A stretch of DNA of 64,000 nt, taken from Chenggangzhangella methanolivorans. Lineage in GTDB: Bacteria > Pseudomonadota > Alphaproteobacteria > Rhizobiales > Methylopilaceae. Positions 27,090-38,049 of this stretch are shown one piece after another. The stretch is from positions 5,470,501 through 5,534,500 of the forward strand of contig NZ_CP081869.1 of NCBI RefSeq assembly GCF_019797865.1, given 5' to 3'. The notes below the pieces were generated by a model. That model did not search any database. It had not been told where the DNA came from and was given only the letters and a program-made list of their open reading frames with translations. Numbering within the stretch: the stretch's first letter is position 1; every line of letters starts with the position of its first letter. Position numbers and translations under genes: made by a program.

Positions 27090-27521
27090 ATGACCGCGCC
27101 GACAGACGATCAGCTCGCAGCCCTCGGCTCCGCATTCGACGTGTTCGCGCGTCGATACAAGCTGTCGGCCGCCGCCGGCGCCGAGACCCCGCTCAACGAA
27201 GTCGACACGCAGATCCTGCTTTACGTCGGCGGCCATCGCGACTGCGGGCCGACCGACGTCGCGCGCTTCTTCGGACTGCCGGCCACGACGATCTCCTCGG
27301 CGACCGACCGGCTCGCCAAGCGCGGGCTGCTCGAGCGCAGCCGGACCGAGGGAGACCGCCGCGCCGTCGCGCTCGGGCTGTCGGAGGACGGCGCGGCGCG
27401 CGCCGCCTCGATCCGCAAGAGCTACGAGGACATGTGCCGGATGATGCTGGAGCGCCTGACGCCGGAGGAACGCGACGCGTTCATCGCGATGATCACGAAA
27501 ATCGTTCTTCACGAAGATTGA
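27090..27521 (+). CDS. MarR-family transcriptional regulator
   Basis: The 143-residue protein has a MarR winged HTH: DTQILLYVGGHRDCGPTDVA, FFGLPATTISSATDRLAKRG, and the wing LLERSRTEGDRRAVALGLSE. Helices at either end would make the dimer interface. It lies 72 bp upstream of the paoABC-like genes in the same orientation, and so probably controls them in response to an aldehyde or phenolic ligand. The ATG at 27090 (MTAPTDDQLAAL) is chosen. Confidence 0.88.
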   Translation: MTAPTDDQLAALGSAFDVFARRYKLSAAAGAETPLNEVDTQILLYVGGHRDCGPTDVARFFGLPATTISSATDRLAKRGLLERSRTEGDRRAVALGLSEDGAARAASIRKSYEDMCRMMLERLTPEERDAFIAMITKIVLHED

Positions 27522-27593
27522 ATTGTACGAATTTCGCAGTACCTTTGGCTTCGGCGCTCGATGGAGCGTCGCCGCGTCAGCCGGAGGAACCGC

Positions 27594-28097
27594 ATGGCGA
27601 TCGAGATCAATGGCCGGCCGGTGGAGGCGCCGCGGGATCCGCGGGTCTCGCTGCTGGACCTGCTCCGCGAAAGCGAGGGCCTGACCGGGACCAAGGTGGG
27701 CTGCAACCAGGGCGCCTGCGGGGCCTGCACGGTCCAGCTCGACGGCGAGCGGGTGCTGTCCTGCCTCACTCTCGCAGTCCAGGCCGACGGGCGCTCGGTG
27801 ACGACGATCGAGGGTCTCGGCGAGAACGGCGTCCATCCGCTCCAGGCCGCCTTCATTGACCATGACGGCTTCCAGTGCGGCTACTGCACGCCGGGCCAGA
27901 TCTGCGCGGCCGACGCGATGCTGCGCGAGATCGAGGCCGGCGCGCCGAGCTATGTGACGGCCGATCTTTCAGCCGGGCGAACGGCGCTCACCCGCGACGA
28001 GGTCCGCGAGCGGATGAGCGGCAACCTCTGCCGCTGCGGCGCGCACAACGGCATCGTGGACGCGATCCTCGACGTCGCCGCGAGGCGCGCGGCATGA
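27594..28097 (+). CDS. paoA: Aldehyde oxidoreductase [2Fe-2S] subunit (PaoA/YagT-like)
   Basis: The 167-residue electron-transfer subunit of a molybdenum hydroxylase has the plant-ferredoxin-type cluster GCNQGACGACTVQLDGERVL SC in one domain and a second [2Fe-2S] domain with CGYCTPGQICAA and NLCRCGAHNGI. It lacks the N-terminal Tat signal of E. coli PaoA, so the complex is probably cytoplasmic. The ATG at 27594 (MAIEINGRPVEAP) is chosen. Its stop overlaps the paoB start by 4 bp. Confidence 0.9.
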   Translation: MAIEINGRPVEAPRDPRVSLLDLLRESEGLTGTKVGCNQGACGACTVQLDGERVLSCLTLAVQADGRSVTTIEGLGENGVHPLQAAFIDHDGFQCGYCTPGQICAADAMLREIEAGAPSYVTADLSAGRTALTRDEVRERMSGNLCRCGAHNGIVDAILDVAARRAA

Positions 28098-29081
28098 CCC
28101 CGTTCGACTACAGCCGCGCGGCCTCGGCGGCCGACGCCCTCCGCCTCGCCGGACAGAGCGGCGCGATGCTGCTCGGAGGCGGGACGAACCTCGTCGACCT
28201 CATGCGAAAGGGCGTCGAACGCCCGACGCGTCTCGTCGACGTGACGGGCCTGTCGCGCGAGATCGCCGAGACGCCGGAGGGCGGCGTGACGATCGGCGCA
28301 GCCGCCCGCAACAGCGCGGTCGCGGCCCATCCGCTGATCCGCGCCCATTATCCGATGCTGTCGCGGGCGATCCTGGCCGGGGCCTCGGCGCAGATCCGCA
28401 ACATGGCGACGGTGGGCGGCAACCTGATGCAGCGCACCCGCTGCGCCTATTTCGCAGACGCGGCCGGCAGCCGGTGCAACAAGCGCGAGCCCGGCTCGGG
28501 CTGCGACGCGCTGGGCGGCTTCACGCGCTATCACGCGATCCTCGGCGCCTCGGAGGCCTGCGTCGCCACCCACCCGTCCGACATGTGCGTGGCGCTCGCG
28601 GCGCTCGACGCGCAGGTGAAGGTCCTCGGAGCAGAGGGTGAGCGCACCGTTCCGATCGTCGAGTTTTACCGCGCGCCGGACGACAGGCCCGACATCGAGA
28701 CCGTGCTGACGCCCGGCGAGACGATCGTCGCGCTCGAGTTGCCGCCGTCGTCGGTCGCAGCCCGTTTCGCCTATCGCAAGGTGCGCGACCGGGCGAGCTA
28801 CGCCTTCGCGCTGGTCTCGGTCGCCGCCGGCGTCGAGCTGCGGAACGGCAGGATCGAGGCTGTCCGCATCGCGCTCGGCGGCGTCGCCCCGCGGCCCTGG
28901 CGGGCGTTCAAGGCGGAGGCCGCGCTGCGTGGCGAGGCGCCGACCGCAGAAGCCTTCGCGGCCGCGGCCGAAGCCGAGCTCGCAGGCGCTGCGCCCCTCC
29001 CCGGCAAACGCGTTTAAGGTCGGACTCGCGAGACGCACGCTCGCCGCGGTCCTGTCCGAGATCTCGGGAGACGATCGATGA
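28094..29081 (+). CDS. paoB: Aldehyde oxidoreductase FAD subunit (PaoB/YagS-like; frame break near end)
   Basis: The FAD-binding subunit has the xanthine-dehydrogenase-type motif LLGGGTNLVDLMRKGVERP and SAQIRNMATVGGNLMQRTRC. The stretch RCAYFADAAGSRCNKREPGS GC gives a four-cysteine group like that holding the extra [4Fe-4S] cluster in E. coli PaoB. The frame as read stops at 29017 after PLPGKRV. One base upstream-shifted, it continues NAFKVGLARRTLAAVLSEIS to TGA at 29081, overlapping the paoC start. A single-base indel near 29005 therefore explains the early stop. Confidence 0.88.
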
Positions 29082-31385
29082 GCCGGATCCAGAACGCCGT
29101 CGGCTCGGTGCGGACCGCCATCGGCTGGACGCCGGAAAGCTGGCTGCCCGGCGGCACGCCCGATCCGCTCATCGGCCGCAACGCGGCGGTCGGCCGGCAG
29201 GCGTCCCGCATCGACGGGCCCTCGAAGGTCGCAGGCAAGGCTCGCTTCGCCGCGGAAGTCGCGATGGAGGGGCTGACCTACGCCGCGCTCGTCCACAGCA
29301 CGGCGACGCGCGGGCGGATCGCGCGGCTCGACACGGCGGCGGCCGAAGCCGCGCCGGGCGTCGTGCTCGTCATGACCCACCGCACCATGCCGCGCCTCGC
29401 GCCGCTGCCGCCCATCAGCGTCACGGACCTCGGCGCGGTCGGCAACAGCCATCTTCCGGTGATGCAGGACGACCGCGTCCGCTACAACGGCCAAGTGGTG
29501 GCGGCGGTGCTGGCCGAGACGCAGGAGCAGGCCGACCACGCCGCCTCGCTGATCGAGATCGACTACGCCGTTGAAGAGGCCCGGACCTCGTTCGAGGACG
29601 CCAAGCGCCACGCCCGGACGCCGGCCTCGATCCTGGTCGAGAAGAACCATCTGAAGATCGGCGACGCCGGGCGCGAACTTGACCGCGCGTCCCACCGCGT
29701 CGACGCCGTCTACCGGACGCCGCCGCAGAACCACAATCCGATCGAGCTCCACGCCGTCACGCTCGCCTGGCGGGGCGACGAGCTGATCATCCACGACGCC
29801 AGCCAGATGATCGCGGCGAGCGCCGGCGCCTTCGCCAAGCTCTTCGGGCTGAAGAAGGGCAAGGTCCGCGTGCTCTCGCCCTTCGTCGGCGGCGGCTTCG
29901 GGGCCAAGGGCGTCTGGGACCACCAGATCGTCGCGATCGCGGCCGCCAGGCTCGCCGGCCGGCCGGTCCGTCTCCAGCTGACCCGAGAGGGGGTCTACCG
30001 CATCGTCGGCGGACGCTCTCCGTCGGAGCAGCGCGTCGCGATCGGCGCGGACGCGGACGGCGCGTTCACGGCGCTCATTCACACCGGCCATTCGGTGATG
30101 CCGACCTATGGCGTCTGCCCGGAGCCCTACACCAACGGCGCGCGGGCGCTCTATCGGGCGAAGAGCTTCGAGATCGTCCAGCGGATGCTCGACCTCGACG
30201 TGGTGCCCAACACCTTCATGCGCGCGCCCGGCGAGGCGATCGGCAGCTTCGCGCTCGAAAGCGCGATCGACGAGCTCGCCTGCGCCATGGGCGTCGACCC
30301 GATCGAGCTACGGCTCAAGAACCTGCCCGAGAAGCACCCGACGACCGGACAGGCGTTCTCGCAGCACGCGCTGCGGCAGGCCTATGAGGACGGCGCGGCG
30401 CGCTTCGGCTGGGAACGGCGCACAGCGACGCCCGGCGCCCGGCGCGAAGGCGAATGGCTCGTCGGCATGGGCTGCGCCACGGGGAGTTTCCCTACGCGAG
30501 GATGCCCGGCGCGACGATCCGCCTGACGCTCAAGCGCGACGGCTCGGCCGCCCTCGCCTGCTCCGCGCAGGAGATGGGGATGGGCACCGCCACGGTTCAG
30601 GCCCAGCACGCCGCCGATCGGCTTGGCCTTCCCGTCGAGGCCGTGACCTTCGAGCTCGGCGACAGCGCCCTGCCCGCATCGCCCTTCGCGGGCGGCTCGT
30701 CGCAGACCGCTCGATCGCCGGCTCGGTGGCGGCGGCCGCCGAAAAGCTCGCGTCCGAACTGCTGCGGCTTGCAGGCAACGACACCCCGCTCGCAGGGTTG
30801 AGGGCGGGCGAGATCCGGCTCGTCGAGGGAGGCGTCGCGTCGATCAGCGAACCGGCGCGGCGCGAGACCTACGCCTCGATCCTCTCCCGCGCGGGCCGCG
30901 ACGAGATCACGGTGACGGCCGCCGGCAGCGCGCCGCTCGAGCTCTTCAAATACGCCATGCACAGCACCTCGGCGATCTTCTGCGAGGTCCGCGTGAGCGC
31001 GGTGACGGGCGAGACGCGGGTCGACCGCATGCTCGGCTCCTTCGACTGCGGCGTGATCCTCAACCCGAAGACCGCCGCGAGCCAGTTCCGAGGCGGCATG
31101 ATCATGGGGCTTGGCCTCGCGCGCTCACCGAGGAGACGCTGTTCGACGAGCGCACGGGGCGGATCATGAACCCCTCGCTCGCCGACTATCACGTGCCGGT
31201 CCATCTCGACGTGCCGGAGATCGACGTGATGGACCGGCGTCCCGGACCCGCGCACGCCGCTCGGGGCGCGAGGGATCGGCGAGATCGGCATCGTGGGCGT
31301 CGGCGCGGCGGTCGCCAACGCCGTGTTCAACGCCACCGGCAAGCGGATCCGCGATCTGCCGATCACGCTCGACAAGCTGGCGTAA
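29078..31385 (+). CDS. paoC: Aldehyde oxidoreductase molybdenum-cofactor subunit (PaoC/YagR-like; several frame breaks)
   Basis: The catalytic subunit starts MSRIQNAVGSVRTAIGWTPE. It has the xanthine-oxidase-family segments SRIDGPSKVAGKARFAAE, VSPFVGGGFGAKG-like LSPFVGGGFGAKGVWDHQIV and FMRAPGEAIGSFALESAIDE. The glutamate in LGARGIGEIGIVGVG near the C-terminus is the catalytic base of the family. Frame breaks occur near 30490, 30705, 31120 and 31240. Joined, the protein is about 768 residues, slightly longer than PaoC. The enzyme oxidises aldehydes, often aromatic ones, to acids. Confidence 0.87.
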
Positions 31386-31588
31386 GGCGCGTCGGCCGGC
31401 GGGCTCTCCGAGCCCGTTCGGTCGGCGCGGCCTCGGATGGCGCTGACTTGCCGCCCTGTCTCCGGAGCATGCCGGCCATGCGCGCGTAACGAACGCGGCC
31501 CTCGCGACGAACCCCCAGCATCACCGGGCTTCGTAGGCGTCTCTCAGGCCCTGTCGTTCCTCACTCCTGACATCGAAGGGAGACGAGC

Positions 31589-32396
31589 ATGTCCATCGAC
31601 GACGCACATCATGACATCCCGACGCCGGCGCTGAGCCGCCGGACCGTGGCGACAGCTCTGGCCGGGCTCGGAGTTCTGGCGGCGCTCGGCGTCAAGGGCG
31701 CGGCGGCCGAGACCCCGCAGGTCCGCAACATCGTGCTCGTGCACGGCCTCTTCGCCGACGGCTCCTGCTGGAGCGAAGTGATCCCGCCGCTGCAGGCGAA
31801 AGGCTTCAACGTCACGTCCGTGCAGAACCCGCTGACGAGCCTGCCCGAGGCGGTCGCCTCGGTGCGCAAGGCGCTCGACCGTCAGGACGGGCCGACCGTT
31901 CTCGTCGGGCATTCGTTCGGCGGCATGATCATCTCGGACGCCGGCGCGCATGAGAAGGTCGCCTCGCTCGTCTATGTGGCGGCCCGCGCGCCGGACGCCG
32001 GCGAGGACTATGCGGCGCTCGCCAAGACCTATCCCACGCCGCCCGCCTCCGCCGGCGTCGTCTTCGACGGCGACGAGGGCCGGCTGACCGAAGAGGCATT
32101 CCTGCGCGATTTCGCGGGCGACCTGCCGGCCGCCCAAGCGAAGGCGCTCTACGCGGTGCAGCAGCCGTTCGACAAGGCCCTGCTTGCGGGCAAGACCGCC
32201 AACGCCGCGTGGCGCTCGAAGCCGTCCTTCTATGCGGTGTCGAGCGAGGACCACACCATCAATCCCGACCTCGAGCGCTTCATGGCCAAGCGCATGGGCG
32301 CCAAGACCATCGAGGTGAAGGCGAGCCACGTCTCGATGATCTCGCAGCCGGACGCGATCAACGCCCCTGATCCTCGAGGCCGCCGGCGCCCGCTGA
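31589..32396 (+). CDS. Exported alpha/beta hydrolase (frame break at end)
   Basis: An N-terminal twin-arginine-like signal (LSRRTVATALAGLGVLAALG) precedes an alpha/beta-hydrolase domain of the EstC/hydroxynitrile-lyase-like type: VLVHGLFADGSCWSEV, nucleophile elbow LVGHSFGGMI, and the catalytic His in KASHVSMISQPDA. An extra C in a C run near 32364 shifts the frame. In the correct frame the protein ends ALILEAAGAR at 32396; as read it continues to 32473. About 268 residues. The substrate is unknown; GAAGGGAG lies before the ATG. Confidence 0.85.
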
Positions 32397-32440
32397 CAGC
32401 GCCGGAGGCTGGAGGCTCCCGCCCCGCGCAAACGGCCGCG

Positions 32441-33941
32441 TCAGCGGCGCGAGCGCGGGGCGGAGGGCTTTAGAACGGGAACTGGGCGCTTGCCCATCTG
32501 CAGCGTCACCCACTTCACCTCGGTGAGCTCTTCGAGCGAATAGCGCCCGCCCTCGCGGCCGAAGCCCGAATTCTTCACGCCGCCGAACGGCACGTGCGGC
32601 TCGTCCGAGATGGTGGTGTCGTTGACATGCACCATGCCGGATTCGAGCCGCAGCGAAAGGTCGAGCGCCTTCTGCATGTCGTTGGTGATGAGCGCCGCCG
32701 AGAGCCCGTATTCGGTGTCGTTCGCCACCTTGAGCGCCTCTTCGGCGTCCTCGACCTTGATGAGCGAGACGACGGGTCCGAAGCTTTCCTCGTGATAGAT
32801 GCGCATCTCGGGCGTGACGCCGGTCAGCACGGTCGGCTGGAAGAAGTGGCCCTCATAGGTCCCGCCCGCCACCACCTTGGCGCCCTTCGCGGTCGCGTCC
32901 TGGAGCTGGCCCTCGATGAAGCCGCACTGGCGCGCGCGGATGAGCGGCCCGATGACGGTCTCGGGATCCTTCGGGTCCCGACCTTGACGCCCGCGGTCTT
33001 GATTTTGAACTTTCGACGAAGGCGTCGAACAGCGGAGCCTCGACGATGACCTTCGAGCTCGCCATGCAGACCTGTCCCTGGTGCAGGTACACGCCGAAGG
33101 CCGCGGCGTCGACCGCGTAGTCGAGATCGGCGTCCGCGAGCACGATCAGCGGGCTTTTCCCGCCCATCTCCAGCGTGAACTTCTTGAGGTGCTTCGCGGC
33201 CTCGACCGCGAGATGGCGCCCGGTCTTGGTCGAGCCCGTGAAGGTGATCATCTTGACGCGCGGATCGGCGATCAGCTGGTCGCCGACCTCCGAAGGCACG
33301 CCCGGCGACGTTGAGCAGGCCCTTCGGCAGCCCCGCCTCGTCGAACAGGTCCGCGATGATCGCGCCCGAAAGAGGGGTCTCCTCGGACGGCTTCAGGATG
33401 AAGGCGTTTCCGACCGCGAGCGCGTAGGCGATCTTCTTCATCGAGAGCAGGAAGGGCGAGTTGAACGGCGCAATGCCGGCGATGACGCCGAGCGGCTTCC
33501 TCACCGACATCGAGATCTGACCGGGCATGGTCATGGGCATGGTCTCGCCCATCACATGGCGGGCGTCGCCGGCGGCCACGCGGAGGGCGTCGACCACATA
33601 GTCGATCTCCCAGAGGGCCTTGGAGAACACCGAACCGCATTCCTCGATCAGGAGGTCACGGATCTCAGGCGTGCGGCGCACGATGACGTCGGCGGTCTTC
33701 AGCAGGATCGTCTCGCGCTCGGCCACCATCGCGGCGGCCCAGGCCTTCTGGGCGTGTCGGCGGCCGCGATCGCGCGGTCGACTTCCGCCGCGCCCGCAAG
33801 CTGGGTGCGGACGAACACCTTCCCGGTCGCCGGGTTGATGTCGTCATGCAGCATGTTGCGCGACGAGTTCGTCCACTCCCCGTCGATGAAGAGCTTGTAG
33901 TGGGGGACGCCGTCGACGACGTCGAAAGCTGCGGGGTTCAT
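32441..33941 (-). CDS. NAD(P)-dependent aldehyde dehydrogenase (multiple frame breaks)
   Basis: The gene starts MNPAAFDVVDGVPHYKLFID. The Rossmann motif region has VIAGIAPFNSPFLLSMKKIA and ILKPSEETPLSGAII; then FTGSTKTGRHLAVEAAKHLK, catalytic Glu in TLEMGGKSPLIV, and catalytic Cys in HQGQVCMASSK. The C-terminal ESFGPVVSLIKVEDAEEAL follows. Breaks lie near 33750, 33300, 32990 and 32880. About 500 residues. It resembles the vanillin/salicylaldehyde dehydrogenase branch. It is the last gene of the minus-strand group with the LLM oxidoreductase. Confidence 0.88.
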
Positions 33942-34018
33942 GTCGTCTTCCTTGTCGCTCGGCGGATCGCGCGGCGTCCTGAACAGTCACATGCAGGGGG
34001 CGGGCCACGCCCCTGCCG

Positions 34019-34043
34019 GGGCCTGCGCTGTGAGCGCAGGCCC
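34019..34043. terminator. Intercistronic hairpin after the LLM oxidoreductase gene
   Basis: GGGCCTGCGCT (34019-34029) and AGCGCAGGCCC (34033-34043) form a perfect 11-bp stem with a three-base loop. It lies 10 bp beyond the LLM gene stop and 78 bp before the aldehyde dehydrogenase start, so it may reduce expression of the latter or protect the upstream mRNA. No T tract follows. Confidence 0.5.
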
Positions 34044-34052
34044 TGGTCATCG

Positions 34053-35217
34053 TCAGCCTGCAACCGCCTGCTCGGGCGGCAGCCAGGCGTTGATCGCGGC
34101 GGCGTGCTTCTTGAAATCCTCGGCGTGGCGCGCCTGGGAGATGGCCTCGGCCTGCAGAAGACGCGGCAGCGACGGCTGGAAATGCGGGATCACGTGGCGC
34201 GCGAACAGCTCGTAATGGCGCTGCGTCGCTTCCCAGTTCGCCCAGTCATGCGCGAGCATGAGGATGCATCCGAAGTCGCCGGCGCGCGCGGCGAGCCGCT
34301 TCAGGAAGTCGACCGCGTCGTCGGGCGTGCCGATGACGCCGATGCCGGTCTCGTTCATCCCCGCGATGCGCTCCTCGAACGTGTCGCCGATCGCCACGAT
34401 CGAAGGCATCGCGATGGTCCGCTGCGTGTAATCGCAGAAGGCGTCGAAGCCGTAGCGCATGTCCTTGATGGCCTGTTCGCGCGTCTCGGCCACATGGACG
34501 TTGACGACGAGGCGCCAGCGCGAGCGGTCGGGCTTGTGGCCGGCCTTCAGCGCTTCTTCCTCGTAGACGTCCCAGTGGAGCGGCGGCGCGGGCATGCCTT
34601 CCTTCGGCGAGACGACGCCGGTCGACAGCAGGCCGAGGCCGTGGCGCCCGGCGATGCGCGGTCCGGCTTCGGAACGGGTCGCCGCGACGCAGACGTCCAT
34701 CACCGGATCGGTGAAGGGCGCGACCTGGCAGAACGCCTCGACCAGCTTGTAGCGGCTGGTCTCGACGGTGACCGGGTCGCGCGTCGTCAGGAGCTTCATC
34801 AGCACGCCGATGTCGTGGTCGAGCGCCGGGCGCAGCTCGCGCGGATCGAGGCCGAACATGGCCGCGTCGCTCGGCAGGCCGCCGGGGCCGAAGCCCGCCA
34901 TGAAGCGGCCGCGCATGAGATGGTCGCACAGGATCATCCCGGTCGGCGGTCAGCAGCGGGTTCTGGTAGGGCAGCGGCACGATGCCGGTGCCGAGCCGGA
35001 TGTGCCGGGTCTGCGCCGCCACATAAGCGAGGAAGATCATCGGATCGGCGACGATCTCGCTGCCGGCCGAATGGTGCTCGCCGACCCAGGCCTCGTCATA
35101 GGCGAGCCGGTCGATCAGCTGGATCGTCTCGAGATTACGCTGGAGCGAGACCGTCACGTTCTGGGTGGGAGGCGAATTCCACGGCGGCATGAAGATGCCG
35201 AATCGGACCTTGTTCAT
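34053..35217 (-). CDS. LLM-class flavin-dependent oxidoreductase (frameshifted)
   Basis: This luciferase-like TIM-barrel monooxygenase starts MNKVRFGIFMPPWNSPPTQN and has YDEAWVGEHHSAGSEIVADP and TRHIRLGTGIVPLPYQNPLL. After a break near 34938 it continues LMRGRFMAGFGPGGLPSDAA, a typical FMN-phosphate region. About 388 residues. Such enzymes use reduced flavin and O2 to oxidise a carbon compound. With the neighbouring importer, hydrolase and aldehyde dehydrogenase it suggests a catabolic pathway. A flavin reductase is not seen nearby. Confidence 0.88.
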
Positions 35218-35253
35218 TTCAACGCCTTCCAGGAATGAGTGGTCTCGGGAGGA

Positions 35254-35987
35254 TCAGGCGGCCAGCTTTTCCGTCGCCGCCGCGACCGCCGTCAGGGCGG
35301 CGGCGAGCTCGGCGGGCGCGGACAGGAAAGGCGAGTGGTCGCCGTCGATGTCGAGGGTCGCCTCGCAGGGCGTGTTCGCGAGCATCACGTCCTGGTAGGC
35401 GAGCGACACCGCCATGTCGCGCAGGCCCCGGACGTAGAACCTCCGCACGCGGCCGAAGCGCTCCGGGTCAGCCGCAGCGGGTCGCCATAGACCTTGGTGC
35501 GCTGCTCGCCGAGGCGGGCGGAGGCCCATTCAGCGGCTTCAGTTGTGCAGGACCCGTAGAAGACTTCCGGGGCTTTCGCGGCCGGAAAGCGCGCGGTCGA
35601 ACCGTCCTCGGAGACCTGCATGTTCTTCAGCACGAGGTCGTCGACGTCGAGATGGGCGTTGTCGCCAAGAAAGCTCGCGAGGCTTTCGCCGTCGCGCAAC
35701 AGCAGCCCGTTGACATAGACGGCGGCGAGCAGCCGATCGGGGCGAAGCTCGCTCACCTGCGCAGAAACGATTCCGCCCATGCTATGGCCGACGAGGATCA
35801 CGGGTTCGGCGAGGCTGTCGATCGCTTCGACGACATGGGCGGCGTAGCCCGCGAGGTCCGCTTCCTCGGGAGCCGTGGGGAGCGCCACGGTCGTCACCTG
35901 ATGGCCTACGGCTTCGAGCAGCTGCGCGAAGCGCTCCCAGCACCAGGGGCCGTGGAACGAGCCGTGGACGAGGACGAAGCGCGCCAT
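35254..35987 (-). CDS. Alpha/beta-fold hydrolase (frameshifted)
   Basis: The protein begins MARFVLVHGSFHGPWCWERF and has the nucleophile elbow VGHSMGGIVSAQ (Ser in GHSMGG). The charge-relay His is in the C-terminal DIDGDHSPFLSAP. A frame break near 35465 joins GDPLRL to the part containing FYVRGLRDMAVSLAYQD. About 244 residues. It belongs to the EstC/hydroxynitrile-lyase-like esterases. It is 36 bp upstream of the LLM gene, but a palindromic element separates it from the importer genes. Confidence 0.85.
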
Positions 35988-35989
35988 CT

Positions 35990-36251
35990 AGGGCCTGCAC
36001 TCATGATGGAGGCCGACCCGACGCGTGTCGTTTTGGTATGGCAGGAGCCGGGCCGCAGCAAACCGCCCGGTTTGCAAGGTCTGGCGACGCACCAGACGGC
36101 CAAAACGGCCGCGCCCCTCCGGGGTGAGGCGAAAACGACCGACGGCTGCGTCGTCGCATTTGCGCGATGCACAGGCATCGCGCTGCAAGCGCCTCCTGGC
36201 CTCGAGCGTTTTGGCCTCATCGGGACGACCTCCATCATGAGTGCAGGCCCT
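35990..36251. mobile_element. MITE-like element with perfect 23-bp terminal inverted repeats
   Basis: AGGGCCTGCACTCATGATGG plus AGG at 35990-36012 is repeated exactly in inverted form at 36229-36251, and weaker pairing continues inward. The 262-bp unit fills the gap between the permease gene (ends 36259) and the hydrolase gene (starts 35987) completely. It has no transposase frame. Flanks show at most a TA-like duplication (TA before, TTA after). A non-autonomous transposon is the simplest reading; a very long intercistronic hairpin is the functional effect either way. Confidence 0.65.
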
Positions 36252-36258
36252 TAGCCCT

Positions 36259-37064
36259 TCACGCGCCGAGGGTCAGGCCGCGCACGATGTGCCGCTGGAG
36301 CAGCAGCACGACGGTGAGCACGGGGATGAGCGCCACGATGCCCACCACCGCGACCTCGCCCCAGCGCACGCCCGCGCCGTGATGAGCTTCGGGATCGCGA
36401 CGGGCAGCGTCTGGATGCGGTCGCCGCCGAGCATGAAGGCGAACAGGAACTCGTTCCACGCGAAGATGAAGCAGAGCACCGAGGTCGCCACGATCCCGCT
36501 GCGCAGGAGCGGCAGCGTCACGCGCCAGAAGATCTGGAGCCGCGACCAGCCTTCGAGAGCGGCGGCCTCCTCGAGCTCCACCGGCAGGTCGCGGCAGAAG
36601 CTTCGCAGCACCCAGACGTAGAACGAGAGGTTGAAGGTGAGATAGGCGATCGTCAGTCCCGTGAAGGTGTCCAGAAGCCCGACCTTGGCGAAGATCAGGT
36701 AGAACGGGATCACGAGACAGACGGGCGGGCCCATCCGGGTTGCGAGGATGAACAGGAACAGGTCGTCCTTGGCCCTCATCTCGAAGCGCGCGAAGGCGTA
36801 GGCCGCGGGCGTGCCGATCAGCACCACGAGCGCCGTCGAGATCGAGCACAGCACGAAGGACGTCAGCAGGTTCCAGGCGAAGCCTTCGGCGACGACGTAG
36901 TTGAAGTTCGCGAGCGTCGGCGTGAACAGGAACTCGGTCGGCCGCGCGAACATGACGTCGGCGGGCTTGACCATCATGGAGCCCATCCACAGGACGGGGA
37001 ACAGGATCAGGAGCGCGTAGATCGCCGCGACGGCCGTCCAGATGAGGCTGGATTTCTTCGCCAT
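36259..37064 (-). CDS. Carbohydrate-type ABC permease, MalG-like (frameshifted)
   Basis: The ~268-residue inner-membrane permease starts MAKKSSLIWTAVAAIYALLI and has six predicted helices. The cytoplasmic EAA loop VELEEAAALEGWSRLQIFWR contacts the ATPase. A break near 36375 shifts the end into VLLLQRHIVRGLTLGA, the usual C-terminus of MalG-family permeases. It follows the MalF-like gene by 1 bp. The substrate cannot be told from the permease. Confidence 0.88.
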
Positions 37065-37065
37065 C

Positions 37066-37990
37066 TCAGAACGCCCCCAGCTTCTTCTTGGCGATCTGGT
37101 AGAAGACGTTGCAGAAGATGAAGAACGCCGCCCAGACCAGCACGGCGAGCGCCGACGCCTCGCCGATGTTCCAGAACTCGAAGGTCATCTTGTAGGCGAG
37201 CACGCTCGGCGTCTGGGTCACGACGCCCGGGCCCCCGCCCGTCAGGATGAAGACCGTGTCGAACACCTTGAAGGCGTCGATCAGCCGAAGCAGCGTGATC
37301 ACGACGAGCAGAGGCGTCATCATCGGCAGCGTGATCTTGAAGAAGACCCGCAAAGGCGAGGCGCCGTCGACCGCGGCCGCGCGGTAGGGGCCGACCGGCA
37401 TCGCCTGAAGCCCGGCGAAGAAGGCCAGCATCATGAAGGGCGACCACTGCCAGATGTCGACGAAGATCAGCGCGTAGAGCGCGAGGTCCGGCGAGGCGAA
37501 GACCGACTGGTCGCCGAGCATGCCGAAGCGTTCGAACACGTTGAAGGAGATGAGGCCCCAGGAGCCCGCCAGCATGATCTTCCACAACAGGCCGACGACG
37601 ATCGGGGCCATCATGGTGGGAATGAAGAGAAGCGGCACCAGCGCCGAGCGGCCGCGCACGCCCGCGCTCAGCACCAGCGCGCCGCCAAGCCCGATCATGA
37701 ACTCGATCGGCACCGCGATCCCGACGAAAAGCCCCGCGACCTTGAGCGAGTTCCAGAAGGCCGGATCGGACAGCAGCTTCACGTAGTTTGTCGAAGCCGA
37801 TGAAGTCGCCGACGCGGCCGTACTTCGCCTTGTGGAAGCTCAGATAGATCGCGTAGGCGAAGGGGATCAGCGAGACGACCACCAGCGTGATCATCGTCGG
37901 GGCGATCAGCAGATACGGGTACCAGAAGCCCTGCTCTCGGGGCTTCCGGCGCGCTGCGGGCGCGGCTGATGCTTCTGTTGCGACGGACAT
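37066..37990 (-). CDS. Carbohydrate-type ABC permease, MalF-like (frameshifted)
   Basis: The N-terminus MSVATEASAAPAARRKPREQ leads to a first helix (WYPYLLIAPTMITLVVVSLI). After a break near 37790 comes the permease core (FWNSLKVAGLFVGIAVPIEF) with the EAA loop AVDGASPLRVFFKITLPMM. About 308 residues and six helices. It pairs with the MalG-like protein to make the translocation channel. The 250-bp gap to the binding-protein gene upstream contains two hairpins. Confidence 0.88.
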
Positions 37991-38049
37991 GCGGTGTTTT
38001 TTCCGTTGGGCTGCGGGGCCCTAAACAAGAAGAAGTTCCGGACGCACGG

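Noticed and set aside
27950..30091. 713-codon minus-strand frame opposite paoABC
   Set aside because: It is antisense to conserved molybdenum hydroxylase genes and contains no recognisable domain.
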